Shown in pieces: positions 32,270-44,815 of a stretch of 64,000 nucleotides of DNA. A program made the position numbers and the translations under genes. Under the pieces are notes generated by a model that saw nothing but the letters and a program-made list of their open reading frames with translations, was not told where the DNA came from and did not search any database. How positions within the stretch are numbered: position 1 is the first letter of the stretch; each line of letters opens with the position of its first letter. The stretch is from positions 23,862,685 through 23,926,684 of the forward strand of contig NC_041003.1 of assembly GCF_004193775.1 (NCBI RefSeq), in the 5' to 3' direction. This DNA is from Glycine soja. Taxonomy: Eukaryota > Streptophyta > Magnoliopsida > Fabales > Fabaceae.

Positions 32270-32920
32270 TACAAAACTATAAAGGAAAAAGTCACATGAA
32301 TGGGTTGCTGAATTGTGATTTAGAAATTTTTGCAAAATTTTTTGAAAGAACAAAGATATCATTTGTATGTCAAAAGCAAAAACAAGATAAACAATAGTTA
32401 ATAGATTCGGAAAATAGTTTTCAAAAGAGATTAAAAAAAAACCAACCTATAGTTAGTTCTAAAATAGATAAGGAAAGAAACAAATGCATAAATAGACTTA
32501 TACTGGTTCATTTCTACAATTGAGACTATGTTCAATTCTTTGCTACCCACCAAGTTTTCATTATCTTTCAACAAAAGATACAAGTATTTTTCACTACCAC
32601 TTATGGTTCTTACACAAAGCTTATCCTCAAGTTTTTTACAACCCATGTAATGTTTTTTACCCAACCACTCCTGGCTTTAAACAAATCAATAGATTTGTTG
32701 AAGGTAAGGTGCTCATAAACTAGCTAGCATCTTAAAGATGGATATACAACTTAAGCACAAGTCTTTATAATCTAAAAAATTATAAGGTGTTTTGAGAGGT
32801 TCACAATTGAGAGAAATTACAAGAATAAAAACTTGAAGATAGAAAAAATATATGTAGTTCAAAATTCGTGTTTTTGACTCTAGAAATTCTAGTATTTATA
32901 GGCTTTTTCACTTAGTGTGA
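32270..32920 (-). repeat. Probable 5' LTR of the SIRE-like relic (limits uncertain)
   Basis: Lies directly upstream of the gag on the minus strand. Minus-strand AACCAGTATAAGTC (near 32510-32495) matches the ACCAGTATAAA block of other Copia LTRs, and a degraded primer-like TTTGTATTAGAACT is near 32280-32265. Clear TG/CA ends were not found. Confidence 0.45.
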
Positions 32921-34501
32921 TGCACTAGTGCTAGTTAAATTAATTGAGTAAATTGATATGAGATTGTTATTAAATATATAACATATATAATATAATTCTC
33001 CATGTAAAGGCTTTGGAACTTTTTTACAATTGATTTATCTGAAACACCAAAAGCAAATCGATCACTTCACCTATAAATTATTTCACAAAGTTCATCTACC
33101 ACAATCAAGAAACAAGTACACTTAGCATTCAAATTATCACCCAGATTTCCTTGTAACTATTGACTACGTAAATTCCTGCTGCACCCGTACAGGCTTATTG
33201 AAGTAGTGCAGCAATATTGAAATTAGCCAATATATTGTAGTCAATTTCTATTATCTGCATGATCTATTTAATATAAATCAAGATAGAAGGAATTATATTC
33301 ATCAAAATAAAATAAATAAAGAAAACGTGATCGCTTCAACGATAGTATTATATTAAGACGTCTACAAATGATTATATTATACGCCTACAAATAAATAAAG
33401 AAAAGGTGATTAGTATAACACTAAAAGGATTTTAGTATTTTGAAATATGATTTCTATGATAAAAAATAATCTGAACTCTAACCTGAGTTATATACTTCAG
33501 TGTTTCCCTGTTAAAGTGCTTTAAAAATCTCAAGTACTTATGTTAGTTATATACTTCTGCCTGCAAATAAGAAAAATAAGTACAATGAAGTATCATATAT
33601 CTCAAATAATGATAGTTTGTTGGGGTAGAACTTACGTGATATTTTTATTTAAGCCTTAAAGCTAATACCTGAAAAATGGAATTCTAATAATGTCAATGCA
33701 CAATAGAATTATTTTGAGTCCTTCTGTAATACTTTAATATTGGCTTTCTCACATGAAAATAAATTATGCATCTGCCCGCAGCCCGTAGATGCAAACAACC
33801 CATTTAGAAGAGTGAAATATTTGCGGACAAATTATTGGTTTAGGAGTAGAGGAGAGTTGACATTTGAATCTTACCAAAGAAAATTAAGTGAATCCCTCCC
33901 CATCAATACTTGAGTAGAGATCGTCCTTCTTGGATTACATTTACAGTTTAAAGATCATTAATGGGAAAAAATATAGCAAAACATGAAGTAATCAAGGATT
34001 ATATTTAGTGTAGCGATTGTCCTTCTTAAGTGCCGGTAGTCATTGAAGGAAGGATTTACCACCTTAGTACTACATGTGAAGTTGAAACTATGTTGAATTG
34101 TTCAAGCTCCACAAAATACATGTGGCAAGTTATCTGGCACTCTGAGACACACGTTAGTCCTCCATGTCAGTCCTAGCACAGGAGTAAGGATGTCATACCC
34201 TTAGTGGTCAGGCTCTCAACGGATAGTTTATCTCTAACCACTTAATTATTTGAATATATTGAAACCTCTGTATTACTTGATAGATATTCAATTATCTATA
34301 AGCTAAACATATATGTAAGTTACAATTATCTACTAGCTATTATCTATAAGCTAGTCATTATCTACAAGGTTTATTACACTACCTTAACAGTCCCTACAAA
34401 CAAGGATCCATAGCTCCCTCTCCACTGTATAAGTATCAGGTTTCATCTCACTCTTTTCATACTCACTCATATTGATACTCACTCTCCCTCCTCCAGCAAT
34501 C
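32921..34501. other. AT-rich non-coding segment, possibly a decayed LTR and leader
   Basis: No ORF or repeat recognised. Since a Tat-type gag starts at 34502, part of 33.6-34.5 kb is probably its LTR and leader, but no primer site or LTR pair is visible. Confidence 0.3.
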
Positions 34502-36170
34502 ATGATGGATACTGATACTCTCCAACAACTCCAAAACCATATCACAAAGATGGAATGACATCATGAGGAGGAGCTCAGAAAGCTAAAGGTTGACCACGAT
34601 TAGCTGAAGGCTCATGTTAGACGCCCCTAGGGTAACGAGAGCATTCTACTCACACATTGTCGAAGTGCACTCAAGGGGAATCACACCCCCGACACACAGT
34701 CAACACTCAAGATGATTCTAGTCTCTCCCACACGCATCGTCCTGAAGGGCGAACTACTCGTCGACACCTCTTTGTCGACCGAATCATGGAGGCTAACATA
34801 CCCCTAGGTTGGAAACCACTCAACCTAGAGTGGTATGATGGAACTACAGAACCAGATGAACATCTAGATGCTTTCCTCACCTAGGCGAATCTATACACCA
34901 ATGACAACGCAATCATGTGTAGTGTCTTCCCAACATCCCTCAAAGTGGTGGCATTAACCTGGTACGATGGACTTCCTTCGAGGTACGATGGACACTCGTA
35001 TTGAGTGTTTTAGTTCACAATATGCAACCAGCCGGTAACATCGTATGACATCGGTCGTTTTGGCCAGCCTGCGATAGGTAGATGATGAATCTCTTTGGAA
35101 ATTTATAGATAGGTTTAGATGCATTGTTGTTTAGATCCAAAATCTCAACCCAGAGGTAGCATTACACTCCATGCTCCTCGCCCAATGGCCCAGTAAGTTT
35201 GCAAATAGTTTGTGCAAAAAACTCCTAGTAGCATGGACGAGTTGTGCGAACAAGCCAAAGGCTACATCCAGATAGAAGAGATGTCAAGGTTTAGAAACGA
35301 GGTCCGACAAATAGGACAAAAGCATGACAAGAGAGAAGGAGGTACCAAGACCGACTCACATAAGTCAGACGAAAGGGACAAGCCTGACAAGCGCCAGCCT
35401 CTCCCAAAAGGGCCCAGGTATGAACGTTACATACCTCTGAAGACCAATCGCATTACAATCCTCGAGGAGGCCTTCAACACAGAGGTACCTATAAAACTAC
35501 CTCCACCACTTCCTCCCAGGATGGGGTTAGACAAGACCAAATACTATAGATACCGTCACAGTTACAGTCACAACATATAAGATTTTTGGGCACTAGAAGG
35601 AAAAATAGAAGAGCTCATATAGGCTGGGTATCTAGCCTAGTTCGTAAAGGGGCCGAACAGTCATGCTGCAGGAGCAAGACACCGAGGACATCAAGAGGAT
35701 TACCACAACAACCATGATGTTGACAGAATAAGAGATAGAGCAGAAGATAGAGGAAGACAAAGACACCACCAGCAAAGACGAGCAACAACCTCCACAGGAA
35801 CAGGAAAATGAGCCCACCAAGAAAATCAGAGGTGTAATCAACACCATTGCGGGTGGATTTTCCTACGGAGAGCAATCTAGTCCCTCCTGAAAATGCCACC
35901 TTCATGGTATCTAAGGTCCTCATCAACTAGGGAAACTCCATCGACATCTTGTGCTAGAAAACATTCCAGAGGCTTGAAGTCTCAATTGATACCATCCAGC
36001 CTCACTCTAGTTCACTCCTTAGCTTCGCAGGAGAGAGACTAGAGACAAGAGGCTATGTCGACCTAATGACCACCTTTAGTCAAGGCCAGCTCTCGAGGAG
36101 CTTTACAATCAGGTATTTAATCGTCGGTGCAAATACCTCTTACTTAGCTTTGATTGATAGGAAATGATCA
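34502..36170 (+). pseudogene. Tat-type Gypsy gag and protease, decayed
   Basis: ATG at 34502/34505 begins a coiled, charged N-terminus (TDTLQQLQNHITKME). Gag core at 34760-35230: FVDRIMEANIPLGWKPLN, YDGTTEPDEHLDAFLT, then the central region broken by stops and a local duplication near 34970-34990. From 35212: MDELCEQAKGYIQIEEMSRF, a Lys/Asp-rich linker, YERYIPLKTNR, a degraded knuckle (KYYRYRHSYSHN) and the protease (FAGERLETRGYVDLMTTF, about 36020-36080), whose active-site region has two stops. It ends near 36170. Confidence 0.85.
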
Positions 36171-36960
36171 ACGAGCTCGAAGCCATCTCCACACTGCATC
36201 TGAACATGAAGTTCCTCACCTTGACATGATGTTGTGATTATCTACTCTACCAGTTCATGTCATACTCCACTCAATTATGCTCCTCCCACTACTGTGACCA
36301 GAGATCAAGTACAGGAGATGATATGTCACTTAATGGACACATTCGATGAACATCAAAGGCAAGAGAATATGAACAATTCAAGCTTTCCATGCAAAATGAC
36401 ATTACAGCACAACTCTCCGACCATGGTGTTGTGTTGCTCTAAAACTTGCAACAAGCCCAAATGTCTATGTTGGGTGTTGTTGTTGGTCCTACAATTATTG
36501 TTGCTACCACTGCATCCCTAGCTTTTGCCCAACAACCACCACTTATTGACCCACTACCACTTACACAGCCTCTACCACCACCTTAAGTTCAAGAGTGACT
36601 ATGATGTCATATCATCATTTCTTTTTTTTTTTATCCCTTAGTCTTTTTGTTTATGAAAAAAGGTCAAAAGGTTAAAAGAAATTTTGATCTTTGTAAAGCG
36701 CAACTCTTGATTAATGAATTGTGGTTTATTCCACTGTTCCTATGCATTTGTGTTATGATCGGTCTTCATTCTCATCTAATCATCACACATTAAAGCTGTT
36801 GAACTCAGGGGGTTTATACATGTCTTACATATACATTTTCTCTCTTACATATCTCATAATCATGCCTAACTATATTCTTTATTATCTTGATTATGTTTTG
36901 TGTCAGTCAAAATTTATACTGTTTGTCATCATAAAAAAGGGGTACATTGTTAAGAGAGCA
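36171..36960 (+). other. Unassigned sequence with polypurine-like tract
   Basis: Weak open stretch at 36234-36521 with no recognised domain, then non-coding. CATCATAAAAAAGGGGTACATTG at 36928-36949 resembles a Copia polypurine tract, with TGTTAAGAG at 36948 as a possible LTR start; no partner LTR was found. Confidence 0.3.
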
Positions 36961-39242
36961 TGAATGTATAAGTTGTCGATAAACTTATTTTGGAGTTCAA
37001 GGGTCTCAATTTTTCCCATCAAGTGACATGAGTATTTATGAGCATCATGATCAAAGTTTTGCACAATTACTGATGGTTGTCGAATTATATGAGATGGTTT
37101 GCAATGCTTCAGTACGTGTCTAATAAATTTCATTCAAGAATGTTTTTTTTTTTAATTATGAGAAAATGAAGCCAAGTGTCCTCAAACTATCATTGGCACC
37201 GAATTAAGTGAATCCAACCCAACTTATGATATTCATTTTAAAACCTTTTTTTTTTAATTTCGCAAGTCAACCTAACCTAACCCCAATGCACTATGAGTTA
37301 AAATGAATATATTGAAAATATATGCTTTTTTTATAAAAACATAAATCAGTTTTTGGAAAAGTTAAAAAAAATAATTTCCCTAATAGATAAAAAGAAACAC
37401 ACGTTTTAAAACATTTAGGAAATATCAAGAAAACCAAAAGAGTAATTATTGGACCTGACTCGACTAGGCCAAGTCAACCCATTGGCTTCGGAACCAGGCA
37501 CCCAACCAACCCGAGTCACTTGTTAGATTGGTTACGCATGTGTCTAATGTGATCCAGTTCAACTCAACATGATTTGACCTCTAATTGGTGAATCCACAAC
37601 CCAGTTGATTCGATGCATTTTTAAGTTTTTTTTTTTCCTTTACTTTTGAACATCATTCATATTAGTATATTTTACACTTAAGTTATTTATATATTTGCTT
37701 ATTTATTTTACCAAGCATAACTAAAAATTAAAATTTGAGATGACAAAGTTGTTGCTGATAAAACCCGACGAGTATCATGGGTATTAAAATTCTACGCCCA
37801 CCACTGTTTTCCCTGCAAAATAAATAACTTTGTGATAAAAAAAATTTATATTATTAGAAACAATGATCATATTTTTAAGTTTGTTATTTAATTGTGTTAA
37901 GTCCCACACACACCCAAACACACACACACACACACATATATATATATTATGACAAAAAATTATAAAAAAAATGTAATATGGCCTGTATGGGTATGGGTAT
38001 AATTTGATACCCATCCCTGCTTAAATAGTTTGAATACCCGTATCCATACCCATACCCTATTACTGCGGTATTCCTCATCAAAATTGAGGCGGGTCCTGGA
38101 CGATAACTGCAAGTACAGGTTTATTTGCCTTGCCTAGTTGCCATTTTCTATTTTTTCTTGACTAATAATTTGTTGTATTAGATTATGCATGTCATTGTAC
38201 AACAATGATATATATATTATAATTCTAGATTAAGGTTATTTATATTGAATTCTAAAAAACTATGATGAATATTCAAAATTTTAAACAAATTCATAACTAT
38301 ATATGCTTCTAAATATATTGAATTTTATTTAATTTTAAATCTTAAGTGCATAAAGTTACATGTTATGAAATTATTAAAAAAAATTTAATATACACCAGGT
38401 TATGTGGGTCAACTAATAACTTAATTACTGGATTAACCCTTAATTCAGTTCCCTAATCAAGTCAATAACCGATTTGAGGTTCATGAAAATGGAAAAGAAA
38501 AATCAAAAGTATGAATAGCATAGGCCTTATGCTATTTGGCAATCCCAATTTAGGGTAGATTCTTACGGGCCCACCTCTTAAAAATCATCCCTTCAAGATA
38601 TTCAGGTATTGGTAAGATAAAATTCTAGATATTATCACAAAAGAATCCATGTTAATAATATAGAGTAAAATTTTAATCAAAATTATCAAACTCAAGAGTC
38701 TATATAGACACGACTCATTAAAGTATACTTCATAATAAAATAATAACAAAATACTTATAAATAATATACTAATTAAATATTTTAATGTAATAAAACAAAA
38801 CAATAAATCATAAATTCTACATTACATAAATAACTAAGTCTAGTAATGTATTACCACTAGATAATAACTTATGAAGGTCATAGTAGTGATAGAGCATTTT
38901 CATTGAGTTTGATGTTGTTAAAGGACAAAAATTTAATGTTATTAGAGATAAGGGTCTTCGATTTAGGAACACGTCAAATTGAAGCTTCTTAAACCCTAAA
39001 TGCACAAAAAACAACCAAAACAACCTTTATTTTTTAATTTTTAACTGCTAACTTATTGACTCGATGGTAAACTTGAGAGTGTACCAAGTTTGCATAGAAT
39101 TTATCAAGTCTACTCAACATCTACTAAAAAGAGAGTTAACTTGTAGAAAATAAATGGACTCGCACGTAGGAATTGATGAGATAACTCGAGTTTGATAACC
39201 ATAATTTCAATGATTTAACTTTTGAGGACATAAATATAGTTC
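36961..39242. other. AT-rich non-coding DNA
   Basis: No ORF with coding features. Contains an (AC)n(AT)n microsatellite at about 37908-37950 and a CCCATACCC/GGGTATGGG-rich stretch near 37985-38060. Confidence 0.6.
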
Positions 39243-39660
39243 ACTACAAGAAAAATGACATATGCCTACGAACAAAAACCATCACTAGATGTTATAAATG
39301 TGTAGGTAAATGTAATAAAGACTTTGTCCTACAGACATTTTGACCATCAACTTTAAGGGGGCGTATAGTGATGGATTATAGTCTGTCAATAGAAGTTTTA
39401 CCTACGAATTCATTTTCACGTACGATTACATTTGATTGTCACTATATATGATTCCTACAATTCACAATGTGTGTAGGTAAAAGTCATTAACTTATATCTA
39501 TATCATCTAACTGAAGGTAAAAACATTAACTTGTACCTACAACCTCCAACTATAGGTAAAAGTTATTAACTTATGCCTACCATTGAAAGACTGTAGATAC
39601 AAACCATTTACTTGTCCTACAACTGTAGGTAAAAGTCACTATCATTACTTGGTTATGTTC
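39243..39660 (+). mobile_element. CACTA-type DNA transposon end with subterminal repeats
   Basis: CACTACAAGAAAAATGAC at 39243 matches the usual CACTA (En/Spm) terminal sequence. Just inside, GTAGGTAAAAGTcATTAACTT-type units recur about every 50 bp (39470, 39515, 39553, 39625), as expected of CACTA subterminal repeats. No opposite end (TTTTTCTTGTAGTG) was found before 40330, so it is truncated or its far end is lost. Confidence 0.65.
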
Positions 39661-40329
39661 ATTGTTGGAAGCCATTACAATGACATAAAAGAATACATAT
39701 TAACATATACCAATGAATATCTTATGCAAATAGATGTGATAACTTCTCCATTACAATTTCATAGGTATGTCAATCAACTAACTTGGCCTAACTTGAACCT
39801 TAAAAAATCATACTAGAATAGGAAAAAAAATAATAAAGTTTGATTAGTTTGAGTCAATTCTCAAAATAATAAAATTCAAACTCTTTTTCTTAGTCAACAT
39901 GTCTAGGTACATACATGACTTAAGGAAAAGAGGAGAAAACTAAGTTGGACACTCATTACAATCCCTGAGGGCCACATGACGAATGGTTGAATGAATGGAA
40001 AAATGTATAGCTTAGGCAAGTTGAACTCTAATACAAGGCTCACATGTTAGTTCACCTTGAAGCTTCATTAAAAATGCTAAAACTTCTATCCATGTAGTCG
40101 ATTTCACCTAGTAAGATAAGGTTTTAGTTGTTGTATCAAGTCAAACTCACAAGATCTATGGACATCCCATGCTTGTGACATATAACTGCCAATCAGAACA
40201 CCCTTCTAGAGGTATCTACATATCTTCGGCTGATCAACTGGAACTGGAGCCAGTTGATGATTTAGTTGAACTTGAAGAATTGTTGAGGAAGCAGAAGGTG
40301 ATGAAGAAGAAGAGACACCAATAAGAGAC
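39661..40329. other. Non-coding, unassigned
   Basis: Possibly internal CACTA or older host sequence. A short acidic open stretch at 40225-40323 (LELEPVDDLVELEELLRKQK) has no recognised relationship. Confidence 0.3.
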
Positions 40330-42061
40330 TGTTGCAACCTACCCTTTGGCGAGAGGGCGACGCGGGGCTCACGGGTGTGTCTTCCATGGAAAGGAAAATG
40401 CGTGGAGTCGCCACCAACGTTTATTTGAGGAAAACGTCGAAAAAACGGAAAGGTGTGGTCTACGAACTTTAAGTGTGAAAGGTTCGGGAGTTGTATTTAC
40501 GCACGGGGAAGGTATTAGCACCCCACGCGTCCGTCACAAGGGACGACAACCTTTAATCAAATGTGCAAATAGGACTTCAATTTGTTTTATTTTCCCTTAA
40601 CCATTTTTTATGTCTTTTTATGACTTTTTGTATTTTTTTATCTTTTTGTGGTCAACAATGGTGTTTTCCTTGCTCCTACGTATTCCTCAATTGTGATAAG
40701 GAAATCAGACCTACGTAGTTCTTTGAGAACTGAACATTGGTTAAGTTGTTTTTATCCTTTTTTGCAAAGATATATTGTGACCAAACAAAAAATCGTTCAA
40801 TGGGTTGGACCATTTAAACGATCTTTTGATTCTTTTGAAAAGAGAGAAACATTTAAGGCATTGGACCATTAATGATCTTTTGGTTTTTGAAAGTCGTGAC
40901 AAAGTTACATGTTGACTTTAGGCTTTTGAAAATCCACGTTTAACCAATAAAAACAAAGAGGACCTTTTAAGGCATTGGACCTTAAAATGGTTTTTAGGTG
41001 ATTTTTATGGACAAAGCTTGATTTGTGAGTTGATTTTAGCCTTAGATTCACTTTGGTTATTAGTCAATTCAATTAAGAAAAATCCCAAAGAAAAGCGTCC
41101 GATTGATTTTTTTTATTATTATTTTATTCAAAGATATTTTGATTATTTTATTATTATTTTGCCTCTTTTGGTTTTAAACGTGGTTACGACATGAAAGATC
41201 GGTTGAATTTTATTTTAACAGAGATTAAACGATATTACAACTCGAATGATCGGTGGAAATTCATTTTATTATTGATTAGGCGAGAAAACGACTTAAATAA
41301 ATGGTTAAAGCATGTCAAAAAGGGGTATGAAAAACAAACGAAATAAAAATAAAAGCACGTGAAACAAGTGGGGACCACTAAGGGTGCATAGAATGAATTG
41401 AAAGATTAAATTTTGGGAACTTACTGGTTGAAGACCGAAGAACGAACGAAGAACGATGAAGAACGGCGAAGAACGGTGAAGAATCTTCACGAAATTGCTC
41501 ATGGAAACGTCTCGGAAACGTTACGGAAGCGCCTTAGCGTGGATTTTCTTCACGAAAACAATTTTTCTCACTAATTTCAAGAGAATCCTAAATACCAGAA
41601 GGGCTGAACGAAATTACTCTGCCCTCTTTCCCCTATTTATAGGGGAAAAGAGGGAGGTGGTTGCCGCGCAGCTCGCCCAGGCGAGCTGGGTTGCTTCCAC
41701 CAGAAGGCACCGTCTTCTGTTGGAACACCCTGGAAGGCCCAAGTGGGCCTAGCTGCTATTTGCACACCCCTTTTTACTAAATACACCCCCTTTTGCTTTT
41801 TTTGCCGACTCCTTTTCCGTAACAACACTTATTTTCTTTCCGGAATGCTGCAAAACCTTACCAATTACGCAATAATCCCTTTTTTTTTACCTCTGGAATG
41901 CTGCAGAACTTTACAGATTGCGCGACAATGCTCCCTTTCGACTTTCGGCATGCCGCGGAACTTCACAGATTACCTAACAATGGGTGTTAAGTACCTTGAA
42001 GCGGTCAAGCAAAGGTTGCAGGCCATCAAACAATGGTCCCTGGATGAAATTAGGGTATGCG
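40330..42061 (-). repeat. Ogre/Tat-type LTR A
   Basis: On the minus strand it begins near the CATACCCTAATTTCATCC block and ends GGGTAGGTTGCAACA, matching the plus-strand LTR at 54419-56744. It contains AGCTCGCCCAGGCGAGCT (about 41669-41686), a TATAAATAGGGG box (about 41643-41632), a GTAAGT donor (41424-41419) and the CTACGTA hairpin (40676-40718). It is followed on its 5' side by the GAGGGGCAAC tract. It is the 3' LTR of a minus-strand element. Confidence 0.85.
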
Positions 42062-42617
42062 GGTTGCCCCTCTTTACTTGTCTTTTATTGGAGATAAAAG
42101 TGAAGTAAAGATAAGACACAAATTTCGTTCGAGCGGAACATCATTCGGCCAGGCAATATCCCCACCAGCGGAACCTGTCATTCAGAAAGAAAAGAAAAGG
42201 CATCAGAAGCGTCAACAAACTTCAATGCCTTGGAAGCGACAAAGTTGGACAACCACGACACTTCCCTACGCCATTGCACTCAATCGTCCCGGCCCAACAG
42301 AGAAGAATCTCGCGTGTCGTCGGGCTTGAATGTTTCCGGACGACGAGAGTAAAACCTGCAAAAATTTTGAAAATAATCAGAACCGAATGACCCACATCAT
42401 CCTGATACTGTCGAATTCGTTCCCCTCAGTTGATGAAAGGTGCGGATGATCATAAGGTATTTCTGCCTGCCACCTGACCCACTGTCCCTGGATGGCAAAA
42501 GGAGCAGAAGATGATGTTAGTCTCTTCGCGTCAACGGGCTCGTTTGCCCCTGGTTGATGAAAGGTGCAGGTAACCATATGGTAACCCCGCATGTCACCTG
42601 ACTTCACGGGTCAGGAC
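42062..42617 (-). other. Remnant of Ogre/Tat 3' untranslated region
   Basis: Minus-strand AAGTAAAGAGGGGCAAC next to LTR A is its polypurine tract. Further out are diverged units of the family of 63-bp repeats seen at 44.8-45.8 kb. The rest of that element is cut off by LTR B at 42618. Confidence 0.7.
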
Positions 42618-44487
42618 TGTCGCAACCTACCCTTCGGCGGGAGGGCGACGCGTGACTCGCGGGATGCGTGTTCCACGAAAGGAATACGCGCGGAGTCGCC
42701 ACCAACGTTTATTTGAGGAAAACGTCAGAAAAACCGGAAAAGACGCGATCTACGAACTTTTAAGTGAAAGGCTCGGGAGTTGTATTTACGCGCGGGGAAG
42801 GTATTAGCACCCCACACGTCCGTCACAAGGGACGGCAGCCTTTAATCGAATGTGCAAACTTGACTTTGATTTTTACGTTCCCTTTTATGTCCTTATATCC
42901 TTTATCCCTTTTTATATTTTTTTCTCTTTTTTGTGGTCGACAAGGGTGTTTCCCTTTGCTCCTACGTATTCCTCAATTGGGATGAGAAAATTAGACCTAC
43001 GTAGTTCTTTCTTTCGCGTGAATCAAGTGATTCTTTTTACTTGAAAGGTGATCATTTTAAGGCGTTGGACCTTAAAAATGACCCATTTTACTTAATAAGA
43101 AATTGAAGCGATAAACTTTCAAAAACCTATTTTTGTGGACGAGCTTGACTAGGCGAGTTGATTTTAGCCTTAGTTTCACCTTAGTTATTAGTCAATTCGA
43201 TTAAGAATGAGAAATCCCAAAGAGAAAACGTCCGATTGATTTTTCGCTTTATTTTACTAAAAAATATTTTTTTGATTATTATATTATTATTTTACCTCTT
43301 TTTTTTTATTTCCAACGTGGTTACGACACGACCGAACGGTCGGAATTCATTTTAAACGAAATTAACGGATGATACAATTCAAACGATCGGTGGAAATTTA
43401 TTTTATTTTTAGATTAAGCGAGAAATGACTTAAATAAATGGCTTAAGCACGTCAAAAGGGAAGAAAAGAAAACTGAAAGTAAACGAAATTAAAGTGATAG
43501 TACACAAAACAAGAAATGAATTGAAAGTCTCGGATTCGAAAACTTACCCGTTGAAGAACGAAGAACGAACAAAGAACGGATGAAGAACGGTGAAGAACGA
43601 CGAAGAACGATGAAGAATTTCCACATAATCACTTACGGAAGCGTTACAGAAGCACTTCGACTCGATTTTTCTTCACGAAAACGTGTTTTTTGCCCAAAAT
43701 AGCCGAAATGCATAGCCAAAGGGGTCTTGAACATTTTGAAACAGCTCCCCCCTCCCCTATTTATAGAAAAAAAGGGAGGTGCTTGCCACCCAAAGACTTA
43801 ATGAAGAAGATTTCTAAGCGCACCCGAATTACTAAGTTCACCCCCCTTTTCGTATTTTACGGAAAAGTTACGGAAGCCTTACGGAACTGTTTTCGAATTT
43901 GATTTTCATCTTTTTTCTCTTCCCTTTCACCAATGTTAAGTGGAATATGCTTACCCAAGGTTTTCGGAAATTTTACGGAAGTATTACGGAAGCCGCGGAA
44001 GCCCCGAAAACCATTTTTCAAAAACGTGGAGGAGCTTGCCGCCCAGTTGCTTCCTCCTTAAGCAACCCAACTTCCAAGATGTTATGGAAGGGCCTAGATT
44101 TGAATTGCTATTTACACCCCTATCTTGATAAGTTCACCCCCTTACCTTTTTTGGTGATTCTTTTTTCCTAAAGTTACAGAAACTTACGAATCTCGTAACG
44201 ATACTTGTTTTCTTTCCGTAATGTTACGGAACCTTGCGGATTACATAATCATCCCCTTTTTGACTTACGGAATGTTACAGAATCTCACTTAATTATGCAA
44301 CGATGCTTCCATTTGATTTCCGGTGTGTCACGGAAACTTACGGATTGTGCATCAATATTTTTTGGTTTTCCGGCATGTCCTGGAATTTCACAAATTGCCT
44401 AATGAATGGTGCCAAGCACCTCACAAGGACCAAAGAAAAGTTGCATGTCATCAAGCAAAGGTCCCCGGACGAAATTAGGGTATGATA
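42618..44487 (-). repeat. Ogre/Tat-type LTR B (3' LTR of the minus-strand element ending in pol at 54.4 kb)
   Basis: Plus-strand TGTCGCAACCTACCC at 42618 is the LTR end; the minus-strand start is CATACCCTAATTTCG with TG changed to TA at 44487. Minus-strand polypurine tract AAAGAGGGGCAACT abuts it. It carries a TATAAATAGGGG box (43766-43755), a GTAAGT donor (43547-43542) and the TACGTAG hairpin (42962-43005). Confidence 0.85.
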
Positions 44488-44815
44488 GTTGCCCCTCTTT
44501 ACTTGTCTTTTATTGGAGATAAAAGGAAAGTAAAGATAAGACACTAATTTCGTTCCTCTCGATTTGACGAGAGTCGCGGGTGACTATAAAATCTCCACAT
44601 GCAAACGACTTGTTGTTCCCGGAATTTCACAAATTGCCTAATGATGGGTGCCAAGCACCTCACAAGGACCAAAAAAAGGTCGCATGTCATCAAGCAAAGG
44701 TCTCCGGATGAAATTAGGGTATGACACTAATTTCGTTCCTCTCGATTGACGAGAGTCGCGGGTGACCATAAAATTTCCGCATGTAAATGACTTGTTGTTC
44801 CCGGAGGAACAAAAG
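44384..44815. repeat. Tandem duplication across the LTR B / internal boundary
   Basis: 44384-44622 and 44623-44815 are similar, both running from ATTTCACAAATTGCC to CTTGTTGTTCCCGGA. The second copy lacks about 45-60 bp containing the polypurine tract. Confidence 0.8.

Noticed and set aside
34657..36230. Possible host regulatory gene from open segments at 34657 and 35212
   Set aside because: Gag core, knuckle remnant and protease blocks appear in Tat order; stops throughout.
36234..36521. 95-codon ORF
   Set aside because: No domain, ends in low-complexity Leu stretch; adjacent to a broken retroelement end.
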